DNA from: Rutidosis leptorrhynchoides
Lineage: Eukaryota; Streptophyta; Magnoliopsida; Asterales; Asteraceae
Assembly (NCBI RefSeq): GCF_046630445.1
Contig: NC_092339.1
Coordinates: 79,073,501 to 79,137,500 of the forward strand
Direction: 5' to 3'
DNA length: 64,000 nucleotides
The translations under genes and the position numbers were made by a program. Numbering within the stretch: position 1 is the first letter of the stretch; every line of letters starts with the position of its first letter. Below are positions 1-11,441 of the stretch, one piece after another. The notes under the pieces are model-generated. The model ran no database searches and was not told the origin of the DNA. It saw only the letters and a program-made list of their open reading frames with translations.

Positions 1-95
1 TTCCTTTTTAAAAATGTCGCATATAGAGGTCAATACCTCGCAATGAAATCATACGTTATCTAACACGTTCTTATGGTTAAGGACGGGTTATGACA
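1..95 (+). repeat. 5' LTR of element A, last 95 bp
   Basis: This matches 8280-8374 base for base by eye and ends in TGACA directly before the primer-binding site. It contains the small hairpin GAGGT-CAAT-ACCTC that recurs near the 3' ends of other LTRs in the window. Confidence 0.95.
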
Positions 96-97
96 TG

Positions 98-109
98 TGG
101 TATCAGAGC
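98..109 (+). other. Primer-binding site of A (initiator Met tRNA)
   Basis: TGGTATCAGAGC, two bases after the LTR end, is the standard plant initiator-methionine tRNA complement that primes minus-strand DNA synthesis. Confidence 0.95.
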
Positions 110-296
110 GTTGGTCTTAGCGAACCAGGTCTGCATTAGTGTGTCTAACCGAGAAGCCGTTAGGATACATTAGTAAGTCTGGACTTTGACCGGGTCTGAT
201 TTAAAAAAAAAAAAAAAAACCATTGCTTATCACTGTTGGTTAAAATTTATATGTAAATATTATATAAGTACTAATGGGTTAGTTGTTGTGTGATAG

Positions 297-785
297 ATGT
301 CGAGCTCAAAAATTGTTATCACAATCAACGACTCCGAATCAGAATCTTCAGATGGCGTTCCAGTCATTAACCTGTCCGATGACGAAAATGATATCCTTGG
401 GGAAGACTCACAAATTCCGGATGAACCAACTATAGAGAACCCGGAAAGTGAACCCGAGGAGGAAAGTGAACCCGAGGAGGAAAGTGAACCCGAGGAGGAA
501 AGTGAACCCGAGGAGGAAAGTGAACCCGAGGAAGAAATACAGGAAATTACAAAAGACGAGTTCGAACTAGGAAAGAAACGAAAGGCTAATGAATTAGAAA
601 ATCCAAATCCCGAGTTTAATGAGAATGATGTGGCACCAATTCCACTCAACACTACCACCCCTATCCCCGCTATTCCTATTCGTTCTGTCCCGGCATCCAG
701 TTCTTCAGTCCCACAGCCAAAATATAGGCAGACAGTTAGGATAAGCGTTAAGCAAATCTTTGTGTCTAAACGTCCTAGAAAATAG
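297..785 (+). CDS. Acidic accessory ORF upstream of gag, with SUMO-interaction-like motifs
   Basis: This 162-residue ORF lies between the primer-binding site and gag. Near the N-terminus are two hydrophobic patches, each followed by acidic or serine residues: IVITI before NDSESES and VPVINL before SDDEND. This is the layout of SUMO-interacting motifs. Five copies of an 18-bp repeat (443-532) encode tandem SEPEEE units. A basic GKKRK and a C-terminal KRPRK look like nuclear localisation signals. There is no zinc knuckle, enzyme domain or membrane segment. Extra ORFs are known in plant Ty3 elements, chiefly the Tat lineage; I do not recognise this one. That it binds SUMO or chromatin is inference. 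The ORF is unbroken in an element whose gag-pol is also unbroken, which supports it being used. Confidence 0.6.
   Translation: MSSSKIVITINDSESESSDGVPVINLSDDENDILGEDSQIPDEPTIENPESEPEEESEPEEESEPEEESEPEEESEPEEEIQEITKDEFELGKKRKANELENPNPEFNENDVAPIPLNTTTPIPAIPIRSVPASSSSVPQPKYRQTVRISVKQIFVSKRPRK
443..532 (+). repeat. Five 18-bp tandem repeats in the accessory ORF
   Basis: The unit GAAAGTGAACCCGAGGAG is repeated five times in frame, the last copy with one change. Copy number probably varies between insertions by slippage. Confidence 0.95.
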
Positions 786-1144
786 ATCAAACGATGCGCT
801 GCTGTGTCAAACCATGGAACCGAATAATGTTTTGTATAATATTAATAGTGTGGTTTGCTTAATGTTCGATGTAAGATAAGCATATGTAAAATATTGAAGT
901 ATGAAATGCAATAATTTTCCATGGTTAAGTATTATTTAGATTGTAGTAATTGATTCTGTACTAAGCTATTAAGTATGAACATTAACGGGTAGGTACTACC
1001 CAAGATATAATTATAAAACGCTAATAAGAAGAAAAGGCTTTTATAATAATACCTAGTTCATATTATTAATAAGCTATAATGTACTATAAATACACACTAC
1101 ATCTATAATAATCCATGTGAATAATTATTTTCTTTCATTAGGAA
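786..1144 (+). promoter_or_regulatory. Gap before gag: TATA-like site and candidate splice acceptor
   Basis: There is no coding sequence here. A TATAAATA lies at 1085-1092. A pyrimidine-rich run ending in TTCATTAG reaches AG at 1140-1141, three bases before the gag ATG. The acceptor would let a spliced RNA start translation at gag and bypass the accessory ORF. Neither signal is proven to be used. Confidence 0.35.
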
Positions 1145-4100
1145 ATGGCGCGATTGAATCGAATGACGGAACAAGAACTCGAGGAACTCATCAACCAGCG
1201 AGTGAACGACAGAATGTTATGGGTTGAGGCTGCAAGAGCTGCTGCAGTTAATCCAAATCCTCGTGTAGGATGCTCCTACAAGACGTTCCAAGCTTGCAAG
1301 CCATCATCATTCAGTGGAACGGAAGGACCTATCGGTTTAACCCGATGGATAGAAAAGATGGAGACGGTGTTCAAAATCAGCGGTTGTGATGAAAAAGACA
1401 TGACCAAGTTTGCATCGTGCACTTTACAAGATAGTGCACTCACATGGTGGAAGAATTATGTGAAGGCGGTAGGAGGAGATGTAGCTTATGATACTCCATG
1501 GGAAGAATTCAAAGCAATGATAATCACCGAGTATTGTCCAAGGAATGAGGTTATTAAGTTAGAAGATGAGTTACGAAGTTTGAAGGTGGTTGGTACTGAA
1601 ATCACCAACTACAACCAGCGATTCATGGAATTAGTTTTGCTATGTCCTGAATTGGTTCCAACCGAAGAACGGAAGATTGAAATGTACAAAGCTGGTTTGC
1701 CCAAAAAGGTCAAGGCAAATGTTACAGCATCGAAACCTAAGACAATTCATGAAGCTATAACCATGGCAAACGAGCTAATGGATCAGGTCATCATGGATAA
1801 GAAAGTATCCAATACTGATGTGAAGGTATCAGGTAACAAAATAAAGTGGAATGGAAATTATGATCGAGGTAACCAACAACAATCTTTTAAGAAACAAGAA
1901 AACACGCAAGGTGCGGGTAGTGGTTTAAGCTTTGGTTATAAAGGACAAAATCCTTTATGCAACCGTTGCCACAAACATCACTTTGGTTACTGTAGTGTGT
2001 TATGCACCAAGTGTAATCGACAAGGTCATCTTGCGGAAGATTGTAAGGCTCTCGTTACAAATGGCAACAAGACTCCTGCCACCAACGCAAATAGAACTGC
2101 TTTGGCTAACATTACTTGTTTTGGGTGTGGAAAACAAGGTCATTATAAGAGCCAGTGCCCGAATCAGAATGGCGGACCTGCACGTGGAAGAGCGTTTGTT
2201 ATTAATGCTAGAGAGGCACGAGAAGACCCGGAACTTGTTACGGGTACGTTTACCATTAATAACTTATCAGCATCTATTTTATTTGATACTGGCGCCGATA
2301 GAAGTTACGTGTGTATAAATTTTTACACTAAATTGAATTGTTCATCATTACCTCTAGATGCTAAGTACTTGATTGAGTTAGCTAATGGTAAGCTAATTAA
2401 AGCCGATAAAATTTGTCGTGATTGTGAAATAAATCTAGCTGGAGAAACGTTTAAAATCGACTTAATACCCGTAGAATTAGGAGGTTTTGATGTAATAGTC
2501 GGCATGGACTGGATGTCCAAAATAGGAGCGGAAGTTGTTTGTGCCAAGAAGGCAATTCGTATTCCTGGTAAGGATAAAATGCCAGTGATGATTTATGGAG
2601 AGAAGGGTAATTCAAAGCTAAAACTCATTAACTGTTTGAAAGCCAAGAAGTGTTTAGAAAAGGGATGTTACGCTATTTTAGCACATGTTAATAAAGTCGA
2701 AAAGAAAGAAAAGTGCATCAACGACGTGCCTGTGGCAAGAGATTTTCCTGAAGTTTTTCCGGAAGAATTGCCGGGATTACCTCCATTTAGATCGGTAGAA
2801 TTTCAAATAGATTTAGTACCAGGAGCTGCACCAGTGGCTCGTGCTCCATATAGACTTGCACCGTCCGAGTTAAAAGAACTTCAAAGTCAGTTAAAAGAAT
2901 TACTGGACCGTGGATTCATACGACCGAGTACTTCACCGTGGGGAGCTCCAATTTTGTTTGTTAAGAAGAAAGATGGATCTTTTAGGATGTGTATAGACTA
3001 TCGTGAATTAAATAAGTTAACTATCAAGAATCGGTATCCACTACCGAGAATTGATGACTTATTTGATCAATTGCAAGGATCATGTGTTTATTCAAAAATC
3101 GACTTAAGATCGGGCTATCATCAACTACGCGTCAAAGAAGAGGACATTCCGAAAACTGCTTTTCGGACACGTTATGGTCATTACGAATTTTTGGTTATGC
3201 CGTTTGGATTGACGAATGCGCCAGCTGTATTCATGGACCTCATGAATCGAGTTTGTAGTCCGTATTTAGATAAGTTTGTTATCGTTTTCATTGATGATAT
3301 TCTTATCTATTCCAAGAGTGAGCAAGAGCATGAAGAGCATTTAAGGTTGATACTGGAGTTGTTGAGAAAAGAACAACTTTATGCTAAATTTTCTAAGTGT
3401 GCTTTCTGGTTGAAAGAAGTGCAATTTCTTGGTCACGTTGTTAATAGCGAAGGAATTCAGGTTGATCCAGCAAAAACTGAAGCTATTGAAAAATGGGAGA
3501 CTCCTAAGACACCAACGCAGATACGCCAATTTTTGGGTTTAGCCGGTTATTATAGAAGGTTTATTCAAGATTTTTCCCGAATAGCTAAGCCGTTGACAGC
3601 ATTAACGCAAAAAGGGAAGAAATACGAATGGACCTCGGAGCAGGAGAACGCATTTCAATTACTGAAGAAGAAGTTAACTACGGCGCCTATTTTATCGTTA
3701 CCTGAAGGGAACGATGATTTTGAAATATATTGTGACGCTTCGCGACAAGGTTTTGGTTGTGTTCTTATGCAACGAAAGAAAGTTATTGCATTTGCATCCC
3801 GACAATTGAAGATTCACGAGCGAAATTATACGACGCATGATCTAGAATTGGGAGCAGTCGTGTTTGCATTGAAGATGTGGAGACACTACTTGTATGGGGT
3901 TAAATTCACTGTGTTTACTGATCATAAAAGCCTTCAACATATTTTTGATCAGAAACAATTGAACATGAGGCAACGTAGGTGGGTCGAGTTAATAAACGAC
4001 TATGATTGTGAAATTCGTTATCATCCCGGAAAGGCGAACGTGGTGGCCGATGCTTTAAGCAGAAAGGAACGAGAACCAATTCGAGTTCGAGCAATGAATA

Positions 4101-5557
4101 TAAAAATTCGCCTAAATCTCAACTCACAAATCAAAGAAGTTCAACGAGAAGCACTTACTAAAGAAAATAAAGGAAATGAAATAATGAAGAAGTATGAGAA
4201 GCAACTCGTTATGCGGGAAGATGGAATTCGATATTTTGCAAATCGTATTTGGGTACCGAAGTTGGGTGGATTAAGGAAGTTGATATTGAACGAGGCACAT
4301 AAGACAAGATATTCGATACATCCTGGAGTTGGAAAGATGTACCAAGATCTTAAGACGCATTATTGGTGGCCTAATTTAAAAACAGACGTTGCAACATATG
4401 TTGGGGAGTGTTTAACTTGTTCCAAGGTTAAAGCAGAACACCAAAAGCCGTCAGGGTTACTTCAACAACCAGAAATCCCAGAATGGAAATGGGACGGTAT
4501 TACCATGGATTTCATCACGAAGTTACCAAAGACTGCCTGGGGATACGACACCATTTGGGTGATTGTTGATCGTCTCACCAAGTCTGCACATTTCTTGCCT
4601 ATAAAGGAAACGGATAGAATGGAGAAACTATTACGATTGTATATAAAGGAAGTTGTTTCAAGGCATGGAATACCTATTTCCATTATATCCGATCGTGATA
4701 GTAGATTTACCTCAAAATTCTGGCAATCACTACAGGAGGCACTAGGAACTCGGTTGGATATGAGTACCGCATATCATCCACAAACCGATGGACAGAGTGA
4801 GAGAACGATTCAGACTCTCGAAGACATGCTCAGGGCATGTGTGATCGATTTTGGAAACGGATGGGATAAATATCTACCGTTAGCAGAATTCTCGTATAAT
4901 AATAGTTATCATGCGAGCATTGGAGCTGCGCCATTCGAAGCATTGTACGGAAGGAAGTGTAGATCTCCTATCTGTTGGAATGAAGTAGGAGATCGACATT
5001 TAACTGGTCCCGAGATCATACACGAAACGACCGAGAAGATAGTACAAATCAAGGAGAGATTGAAAACATCCCGTAGTCGCCAAAAGAGCTACGCCGATGT
5101 TCGAAGGAAACCATTAGAGTTTCAGGTTGGGGACATGGTTATGCTAAAGGTGTCACCTTGGAAAGGTGTAATACGTTTCGGCAAAAGGGGTAAACTGAAC
5201 CCAAGGTACGTAGGCCCGTTCAAGATCATCGAACGCATTGGACCGGTAGCTTATCGACTCGAGTTACCGCAACAACTCGCCGGAGTACATAATACCTTTC
5301 ACATCTCGAACCTTAAGAAGTGTCTTGCAAAGGAAGACCTTACCATTCCTCTTGAAGAAATCCATGTCGACGAGAAACTACAATTCGTCGAAGAACCAAT
5401 CGAAATCATGGACCGTGAAGTTAAAAAGCTCAAACAGAGCAATATACCGATTGTTAAGGTTCGTTGGAATGCTAGAAGAGGTCCCGAGTTTACTTGGGAA
5501 CGAGAGGATCAGATGAAACGAAAGTATCCGCATTTGTTTCTCGATGACGCAAAATAG
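1145..5557 (+). CDS. gag-pol: Gag-Pol polyprotein with chromodomain (element A)
   Basis: This single unbroken ORF of 1470 residues encodes all proteins needed for particle formation, reverse transcription and integration. In order: capsid-type Gag from about residue 55 to 190; zinc knuckles near 272, 287 and 325, the first atypical; aspartic protease with D381-T-G-A; reverse transcriptase with FIDD at 715-718; RNase H with an aspartate at 864; integrase zinc region starting at H1052; catalytic D1122, D1183 and E1219, the last two 35 residues apart; and a chromodomain from about 1416 to 1467. The family uses the chromodomain to steer integration towards modified histones. The start is the first ATG after a good splice-acceptor-like site. 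No frameshift separates gag from pol, so the ratio must be set by processing or splicing. All catalytic residues I looked for are present. Confidence 0.95.
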   Translation: MARLNRMTEQELEELINQRVNDRMLWVEAARAAAVNPNPRVGCSYKTFQACKPSSFSGTEGPIGLTRWIEKMETVFKISGCDEKDMTKFASCTLQDSALTWWKNYVKAVGGDVAYDTPWEEFKAMIITEYCPRNEVIKLEDELRSLKVVGTEITNYNQRFMELVLLCPELVPTEERKIEMYKAGLPKKVKANVTASKPKTIHEAITMANELMDQVIMDKKVSNTDVKVSGNKIKWNGNYDRGNQQQSFKKQENTQGAGSGLSFGYKGQNPLCNRCHKHHFGYCSVLCTKCNRQGHLAEDCKALVTNGNKTPATNANRTALANITCFGCGKQGHYKSQCPNQNGGPARGRAFVINAREAREDPELVTGTFTINNLSASILFDTGADRSYVCINFYTKLNCSSLPLDAKYLIELANGKLIKADKICRDCEINLAGETFKIDLIPVELGGFDVIVGMDWMSKIGAEVVCAKKAIRIPGKDKMPVMIYGEKGNSKLKLINCLKAKKCLEKGCYAILAHVNKVEKKEKCINDVPVARDFPEVFPEELPGLPPFRSVEFQIDLVPGAAPVARAPYRLAPSELKELQSQLKELLDRGFIRPSTSPWGAPILFVKKKDGSFRMCIDYRELNKLTIKNRYPLPRIDDLFDQLQGSCVYSKIDLRSGYHQLRVKEEDIPKTAFRTRYGHYEFLVMPFGLTNAPAVFMDLMNRVCSPYLDKFVIVFIDDILIYSKSEQEHEEHLRLILELLRKEQLYAKFSKCAFWLKEVQFLGHVVNSEGIQVDPAKTEAIEKWETPKTPTQIRQFLGLAGYYRRFIQDFSRIAKPLTALTQKGKKYEWTSEQENAFQLLKKKLTTAPILSLPEGNDDFEIYCDASRQGFGCVLMQRKKVIAFASRQLKIHERNYTTHDLELGAVVFALKMWRHYLYGVKFTVFTDHKSLQHIFDQKQLNMRQRRWVELINDYDCEIRYHPGKANVVADALSRKEREPIRVRAMNIKIRLNLNSQIKEVQREALTKENKGNEIMKKYEKQLVMREDGIRYFANRIWVPKLGGLRKLILNEAHKTRYSIHPGVGKMYQDLKTHYWWPNLKTDVATYVGECLTCSKVKAEHQKPSGLLQQPEIPEWKWDGITMDFITKLPKTAWGYDTIWVIVDRLTKSAHFLPIKETDRMEKLLRLYIKEVVSRHGIPISIISDRDSRFTSKFWQSLQEALGTRLDMSTAYHPQTDGQSERTIQTLEDMLRACVIDFGNGWDKYLPLAEFSYNNSYHASIGAAPFEALYGRKCRSPICWNEVGDRHLTGPEIIHETTEKIVQIKERLKTSRSRQKSYADVRRKPLEFQVGDMVMLKVSPWKGVIRFGKRGKLNPRYVGPFKIIERIGPVAYRLELPQQLAGVHNTFHISNLKKCLAKEDLTIPLEEIHVDEKLQFVEEPIEIMDREVKKLKQSNIPIVKVRWNARRGPEFTWEREDQMKRKYPHLFLDDAK

Positions 5558-5594
5558 GTACAATTTTAAAATTTCGGGACGAAATTTATTTAAC

Positions 5595-5604
5595 GGGGAG
5601 GTAA
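5595..5604 (+). other. Polypurine tract of A
   Basis: A purine-rich GGGGAGGTAA stretch ends immediately before the 3' LTR start TGTAACGACC. It would prime plus-strand synthesis. Confidence 0.85.
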
Positions 5605-8374
5605 TGTAACGACCCGCACTTTTTCGATCATACTATACTTATAAGATTAATATTTACATAAATTAAACCTTGCCAACATGATAAGCAATCCAAATTGTCG
5701 AGACTTATATTTCCGAAAAGAGTTTTACACAACGTTTGACCGTCTAGTTTGACCGATGATATCACGAACTATACAATATATGATAATTATACGTTTGTGT
5801 ATATAAATGTATATATACATATTTAACATGATTAATAAATGTTTTAATATCTCATTTTGTATTAATAACAACAAGTTATAAGTATATTTTGAAACTACTA
5901 ACTTAAGTTTTCAAAACGATAACTATACGTAACGTTATTTGACATAAATACTTAAGACTTATAATGTTATACATATATCGTATAAGTAATGTATTTAATC
6001 ACTTTTAAGAACTTAAATACATAAAACCATATAAGTGTATTCACAAAAGATAGCTATATTTGAATCCTCATTTCATTTTTCACAAAATTTCTATACGTAT
6101 ACCTAGAGTATTTGTACTCGTATCATACCTAGCTCCTATACGTATTTACTAATAGTAAATACACATCAAAATCACCACCTAACCAGCCATTATTCATGCC
6201 CTTAGAGCTAGGTAATTACTTTTGGATGATTACTTGACTAATTATACAAGAAAACAACTAAAACTTTTGTCCTTGTACACCATCAAAAACGCCACCATCA
6301 CCACCTTAAATACTTCCATTCATTTCCCATTTTTGATTCACTTTCACTTCAATTATCTTAGTAAAAACACACACTCTTTCAAGAACTCTAAACTCCATAA
6401 CACTTCAGCAACTTACCAAGAAGATCTAGCTTCAAAAACCATACTAAAACACCATAAGAAAACCATACAAAAACACTTCAAGAAAACCCTCCAAGAACAC
6501 CAACTTACTTCCAAACTTTCATCCACTTCTATCACCCTTTTGATTCTAGCTTCTTACTCCTCTTTTACAGCAATCTTATCCAAGGAACTTGAGGTAGAAT
6601 CTATGTTCATAACCTTATTCGATTCATATATATATAGCTATCTTATTTTGTGGTACAAAAGTTTAACAACAAGAACATAGTTTGAATGTTTTCAAACTTG
6701 TTTGCAAACTAAATAGATCCTTCTAATTTAACTTTTAAAATACTTCAAGACATGTAACATAACTTATTTATATGTTAATTTAACAAGGTAAAACTTGGTT
6801 TTTCAAAGTATAAGTATTTTTGGAAAAATGGTCATTAAATGATTTTGTTGTAACAAAATGTTTAACTTCATATGTTTCACTAAACTTTCACTTATGCCGT
6901 ATGATTTTGAATACAAACCAAGGTATTTACAGTTCATAGTCTTAAAGAAGAACTCGATCCAAGAAGATGGCAATTTGAATCAACGAAAACGGACTTGTAA
7001 CGAAGAAACTATGACCGAAACAAAATTGGCTATCCTAGACATTTTCAACTACGGGATCAATTGGAAAAAAATGATATAAATCACATATTTCTAAGATAAC
7101 ATGATATTTTATATATATGTACTTATAATTCAATTTTATATGGTTCAGGATCACCCGTAAACAACACGAGAAGATTAATCATAAGATCCCATGATTGTAC
7201 GCAACACGTCATTTGACAACACCGGTACTTTATGTACGCAACACGTCATTTGACAACACCGGTACCATGGGTCAAGATTAATCTCGACCAATACATATAC
7301 GATGGGGTTTTATTTATTTCGTTGGGGGTTTTGTTTATTGCGGGTATATTAAACATCTAAAAATGAACCATTAAAAATTGAATTACTAACATCGGAATGC
7401 TAACTACGGACTAAGGAAATATTCAAAATATTAAAAGTATAACAAGTATATATATATAACGTTTGTTTTAAAATGAAAACATATTGATATATTATATATG
7501 GATAGGTTCGTGATATCAACCGGAAGACCGAGTCAAAATATATATATCATCAAGACAAGAGTGAGTATATAGTCCCACTTTTAAACTCTAAATATTTCGG
7601 GATGAGAATACATGTATTTTATGTTTTACGATATGGACACAAGTAACTGAAAAATATGTTCTACGTTGAGTTGTACCACTGGCATACTTCCCTGTAGCTT
7701 GGTAACTAATATTTACAGCGGTATTGTAAACGCGAATCCTGTTGATAGATCTATCGGGCCTGACAACCCCAATCGGACTGGATGACCAGTATTCAACGGT
7801 TGCACAGTACTTCGTTTTGTGACTACACTTGGTACGGTGTAGTAAGATTTCATATTAAAGGGAATATGCGACGTGAAAATGTTAAGTATGGTTACCAAGT
7901 GCTCAACCACTTAGAATATTTTTATTGAAATGTTTATATACGAAATCTTGTGGTCTATATATATATATTGCTGCGCACTAAACCTATATCTCACCAACTT
8001 TATGTTGACGTTTTTAAACATGTTTATTCTCAGGTGATAATTAAAGCTTCCGCTGCATTATGTTGAATCTAAGCAGGATCATGCGTACTCATATTTGTGT
8101 CAAAAATAAAACTGCATATCCGAGGACGTGTGTTGTAAAATATGCTAGAAATCGTGTTGTTATTATCATTTGTAAAGTTTGTAAGTCGAAGATTATCGTT
8201 AAACGATAATCATCTTTTTATTGTCTAAAGCTTGTAACAAAAATAATGGTTTGGTTTGTAATGTATAATATATGCAGTTTTCCTTTTTAAAAATGTCGCA
8301 TATAGAGGTCAATACCTCGCAATGAAATCATACGTTATCTAACACGTTCTTATGGTTAAGGACGGGTTATGACA
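5605..8374 (+). repeat. 3' LTR of element A (2770 bp)
   Basis: It runs from TGTAACGACC to GGGTTATGACA. It is AT-rich, and small ORFs inside it look like chance. At 7990-8055 it carries the block CTCACCAAC...CTCAGG...GCTTCCGCTG that recurs in four other LTRs here. At 8299-8330 it carries the terminal hairpin region shared with the right IR arm and F. Confidence 0.93.
7196..7265 (+). repeat. Two 33-bp direct repeats in the A LTR
   Basis: A 33-bp unit beginning TGTACGCAACACG and ending CCGGTAC occurs at 7196-7228 and 7233-7265, separated by four bases. Each unit starts and ends with GTAC. Confidence 0.9.
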
Positions 8375-11300
8375 CCTGTTTACACACGACCATTACATAA
8401 TGGTTTACAATACAAATATGTTACAACAAAATAAGTTTCTTGAATGCAGTTTTTACACAATATCATACAAGCATGGACTCCAAATCTTGTCCTTATTTAA
8501 GTATGTGACAGCGGAAGCTCTTAATAATCACCTGAGAATAAACATGCTTAAAACGTCAACAAAAATGTTGGTGAGTTATAGGTTTAACCTAGATATATCA
8601 AATCGTAACAATAGACCACAAGATTTCATATTTCAATACACATCCCATACATAGAGATAAAAATCATTCATATGGTGAACACCTGGTAACCGACAATAAC
8701 AAGATGCATATATAAGAATATCCCCATCATTCCGGGACACCCTTCGGATATGATATAAATTTCGAAGTACTAAAGCATCCGGTACTTTGGATGGGGTTTG
8801 TTAGGCCCAATAGATCTATCTTTAGGATTCGCGTCAATTAGGGTGTCTGTTCCCTAATTCTTAGATTACCAGACTTAATAAAAAGGGGCATATTCGATTT
8901 CGATAATTCAACCATAGAATGTAGTTTCACGTACTTGTGTCTATTTTGTAAATCATTTATAAAACCTGCATGTATTCTCATCCCAAAAATATTAGATTTT
9001 AAAAGTGGGACTATAACTCACTTTCACAGATTTTTACTTCGTCGGGAAGTAAGACTTGGCCACTGGTTGATTCACGAACCTATAACAATATATACATATA
9101 TATCAAAGTATGTTCAAAATATATTTACAACACTTTTAATATATTTTGATGTTTTAAGTTTATTAAGTCAGCTGTCCTCGTTAGTAACCTACAACTAGTT
9201 GTCCACAGTTAGATGTACAAAAATAAATCGATAAATATTATCTTGAATCAATCCACGACCCAGTGTATACGTATCTCAGTATTGATCACAACTCAAACTA
9301 TATATATTTTGGAATCAACCTCAACCCTGTATAGCTAACTCCAACATTCACATATAGAGTGTCTATGGTTGTTCCGAAATATATATAGATGTGTCGACAT
9401 GATAGGTCGAAACATTGTATACGTGTCTATGGTATCTCAAGATTACATAATATATAATACAAGTTGATTAAGTTATGGTTGGAATAGATTTGTTACCAAT
9501 TTTCACGTAGCTAAAATGAGAAAAATTATCCAATCTTGTTTTACCCATAACTTCTTCATTTTAAATCCTTTTTGAGTGAATCAAATTGCTATGGTTTCAT
9601 ATTGAACTCTATTTTATGAATCTAAACAAAAAAAGTATAGGTTTCTAGTCGGAAAAATAAGTTACAAGTCGTTTTTTGTAAAGGTAGTCATTTCAGTCGA
9701 AAGAACGACGTCTAGATGACTATTTTAGAAAACATACTTCCACTTTGAGTTTAACCATAATTTTTGGATATAGTTTCATGTTCATAATAAAAATCATTTT
9801 CTCAGAATAACAACTTTTAAATCAAAGTTTATCATAGTTTTTAATTAACTAACCCAAAACAGCCCGCGGTGTTACTACGACGGCGTAAATCCGGTTTTAC
9901 GGTGTTTTTCGTGTTTCCAGGTTTTAAATCATTAAGTTAGCATATCATATAGATATAGAACATGTGTTTAGTTGATTTTAAAAGTCAAGTTAGAAGGATT
10001 TACTTTTGTTTGCGAACAAGTTTAGAATTAACTAAACTATGTTCTAGTGATTACAAGTTTAAACCTTCGAATAAGATAGCTTTATATGTATGAATCGAAT
10101 GATGTTATGAACATCATTACTACCTTAAGTTCCTTGGATGAATCTACTGGAAAAGAGAAAAATGGATCTAGCTTCAATGGATCCTTGGATGGCTCAAAGT
10201 TCTTGAAGCAAAATCATGACACGAAAACAAGTTCAAGTAAGATCATCACTTGAAATAAGATTGTTATAGTTATAGAAATTGAACCAAAGTTTGAATATGA
10301 TTATTACCTTGTATTAGAATGATAACCTACTGTAAGAAACAAAGATTTCTTGAGGTTGGATGATTACCTTACAAGATTGGAAGTGAGCTAGCAAACTTGA
10401 AAGTATTCTTGATTTTATGAAACTAGAACTTTTGGAATTTATGAAGAACACTTAGAACTTGAAGATAGAACTTGAGAGAGTTCAATTAGATGAAGAAAAT
10501 TGAAGAATGAAAGTGTTTGTAGGTGTTTTTGGTCGTTGGTGTATGGATTAGATATAAAGGATATGTAATTTTGTTTTCATGTAAATAAGTCATGAATGAT
10601 TACTCATATTTTTGTAATCTTATGAGATATTTCATGCTAGTTGCCAAATGATGGTTCCCACATGTGTTAGGTGACTCACATGGGCTGCTAAGAGCTGATC
10701 ATTGGAGTATATATACCAATAGTACATACATCTAAAAGCTGTGTATTGTACGAGTACGAATACGGGTGCATACGAGTAGAATTGTTGATGAAACTGAACG
10801 AGAATGTAATTGTAAGCATTTTTGTTAAGTAGAAGTATTTTGATAAGTGTATTGAAGTCTTTCAAAAGTGTATAAATACATATTAAAACACTACATGTAT
10901 ATACATTTTAACTGAGTCGTTAAGTCATCGTTAGTCGTTACATGTAAGTGTTGTTTTGAAACCTTTAGGTTAACGATCTTGTTAAATGTTGTTAACCCAA
11001 TGTTTATAATAACAAAAGAGATTTTAAATTATTATATTATCATGATATTATGATGTACGAATATCTCTTAATATGATATATATACATTAAATGTCGTTAC
11101 AACGATAAACGTTACATATATGTCTCGTTTCAAAATCATTAAGTTAGTAGTCTTGTTTTTACATATGTAGTTCATTGTTAATATAATTAATGATATGTTT
11201 ACTTATCATAATATCATGTTAACTATATATATAACCATATATATGTCATCATATAGTTTTTTTACAAGTTTTAACGTTCGTGAATCACCGTTCAACTTGG

Positions 11301-11441
11301 GTGGTCAATTGTCTATATGAAACCTATTTCAATTAATCAAGTCTTAACAAGTTTGATTGCTTAACATGTTGGAAACATTTAATCATGTAAACATCAATCT
11401 CAATTAATATATATAAACATGGAAAAGTTCGGGTCACTACA
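8375..11441 (-). repeat. Reverse Tekay-like LTR, left arm of inverted pair
   Basis: Read on the minus strand, it starts TGTAGTGACCCGAAC at 11441 and runs leftward. It carries the conserved block at 8509-8575. Its last 180 or so bases are missing because element A begins there; the rest should lie left of the window. I cannot tell whether it is a solo LTR or one end of an element. Confidence 0.8.

Larger units (their letters stand above)
1..8374 (+). mobile_element. Element A: Tekay/Del-type Ty3 chromovirus, 5' LTR cut by window edge
   Basis: The window opens inside the 5' LTR. Its last 95 bases recur at 8280-8374, where the 3' LTR ends, which fixes both inner boundaries. Between the LTRs come a Met-tRNA primer-binding site, an accessory ORF, one gag-pol ORF ending in a chromodomain, and a polypurine tract. 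The chromodomain and the LTR of about 2.8 kb point to the Tekay/Del clade. No stop or frameshift breaks gag-pol, so this is the only element here with a complete protein set. The five bases after the element (CCTGT) would be its target duplication, but the left copy lies outside the window. It sits in the left arm of the inverted LTR pair. Confidence 0.93.

Noticed and set aside
6222..6680. 152-codon frame inside the A LTR
   Set aside because: Low-complexity composition, no motif, and a position within the LTR leader; the frame is not preserved in related LTRs here. Probably chance.
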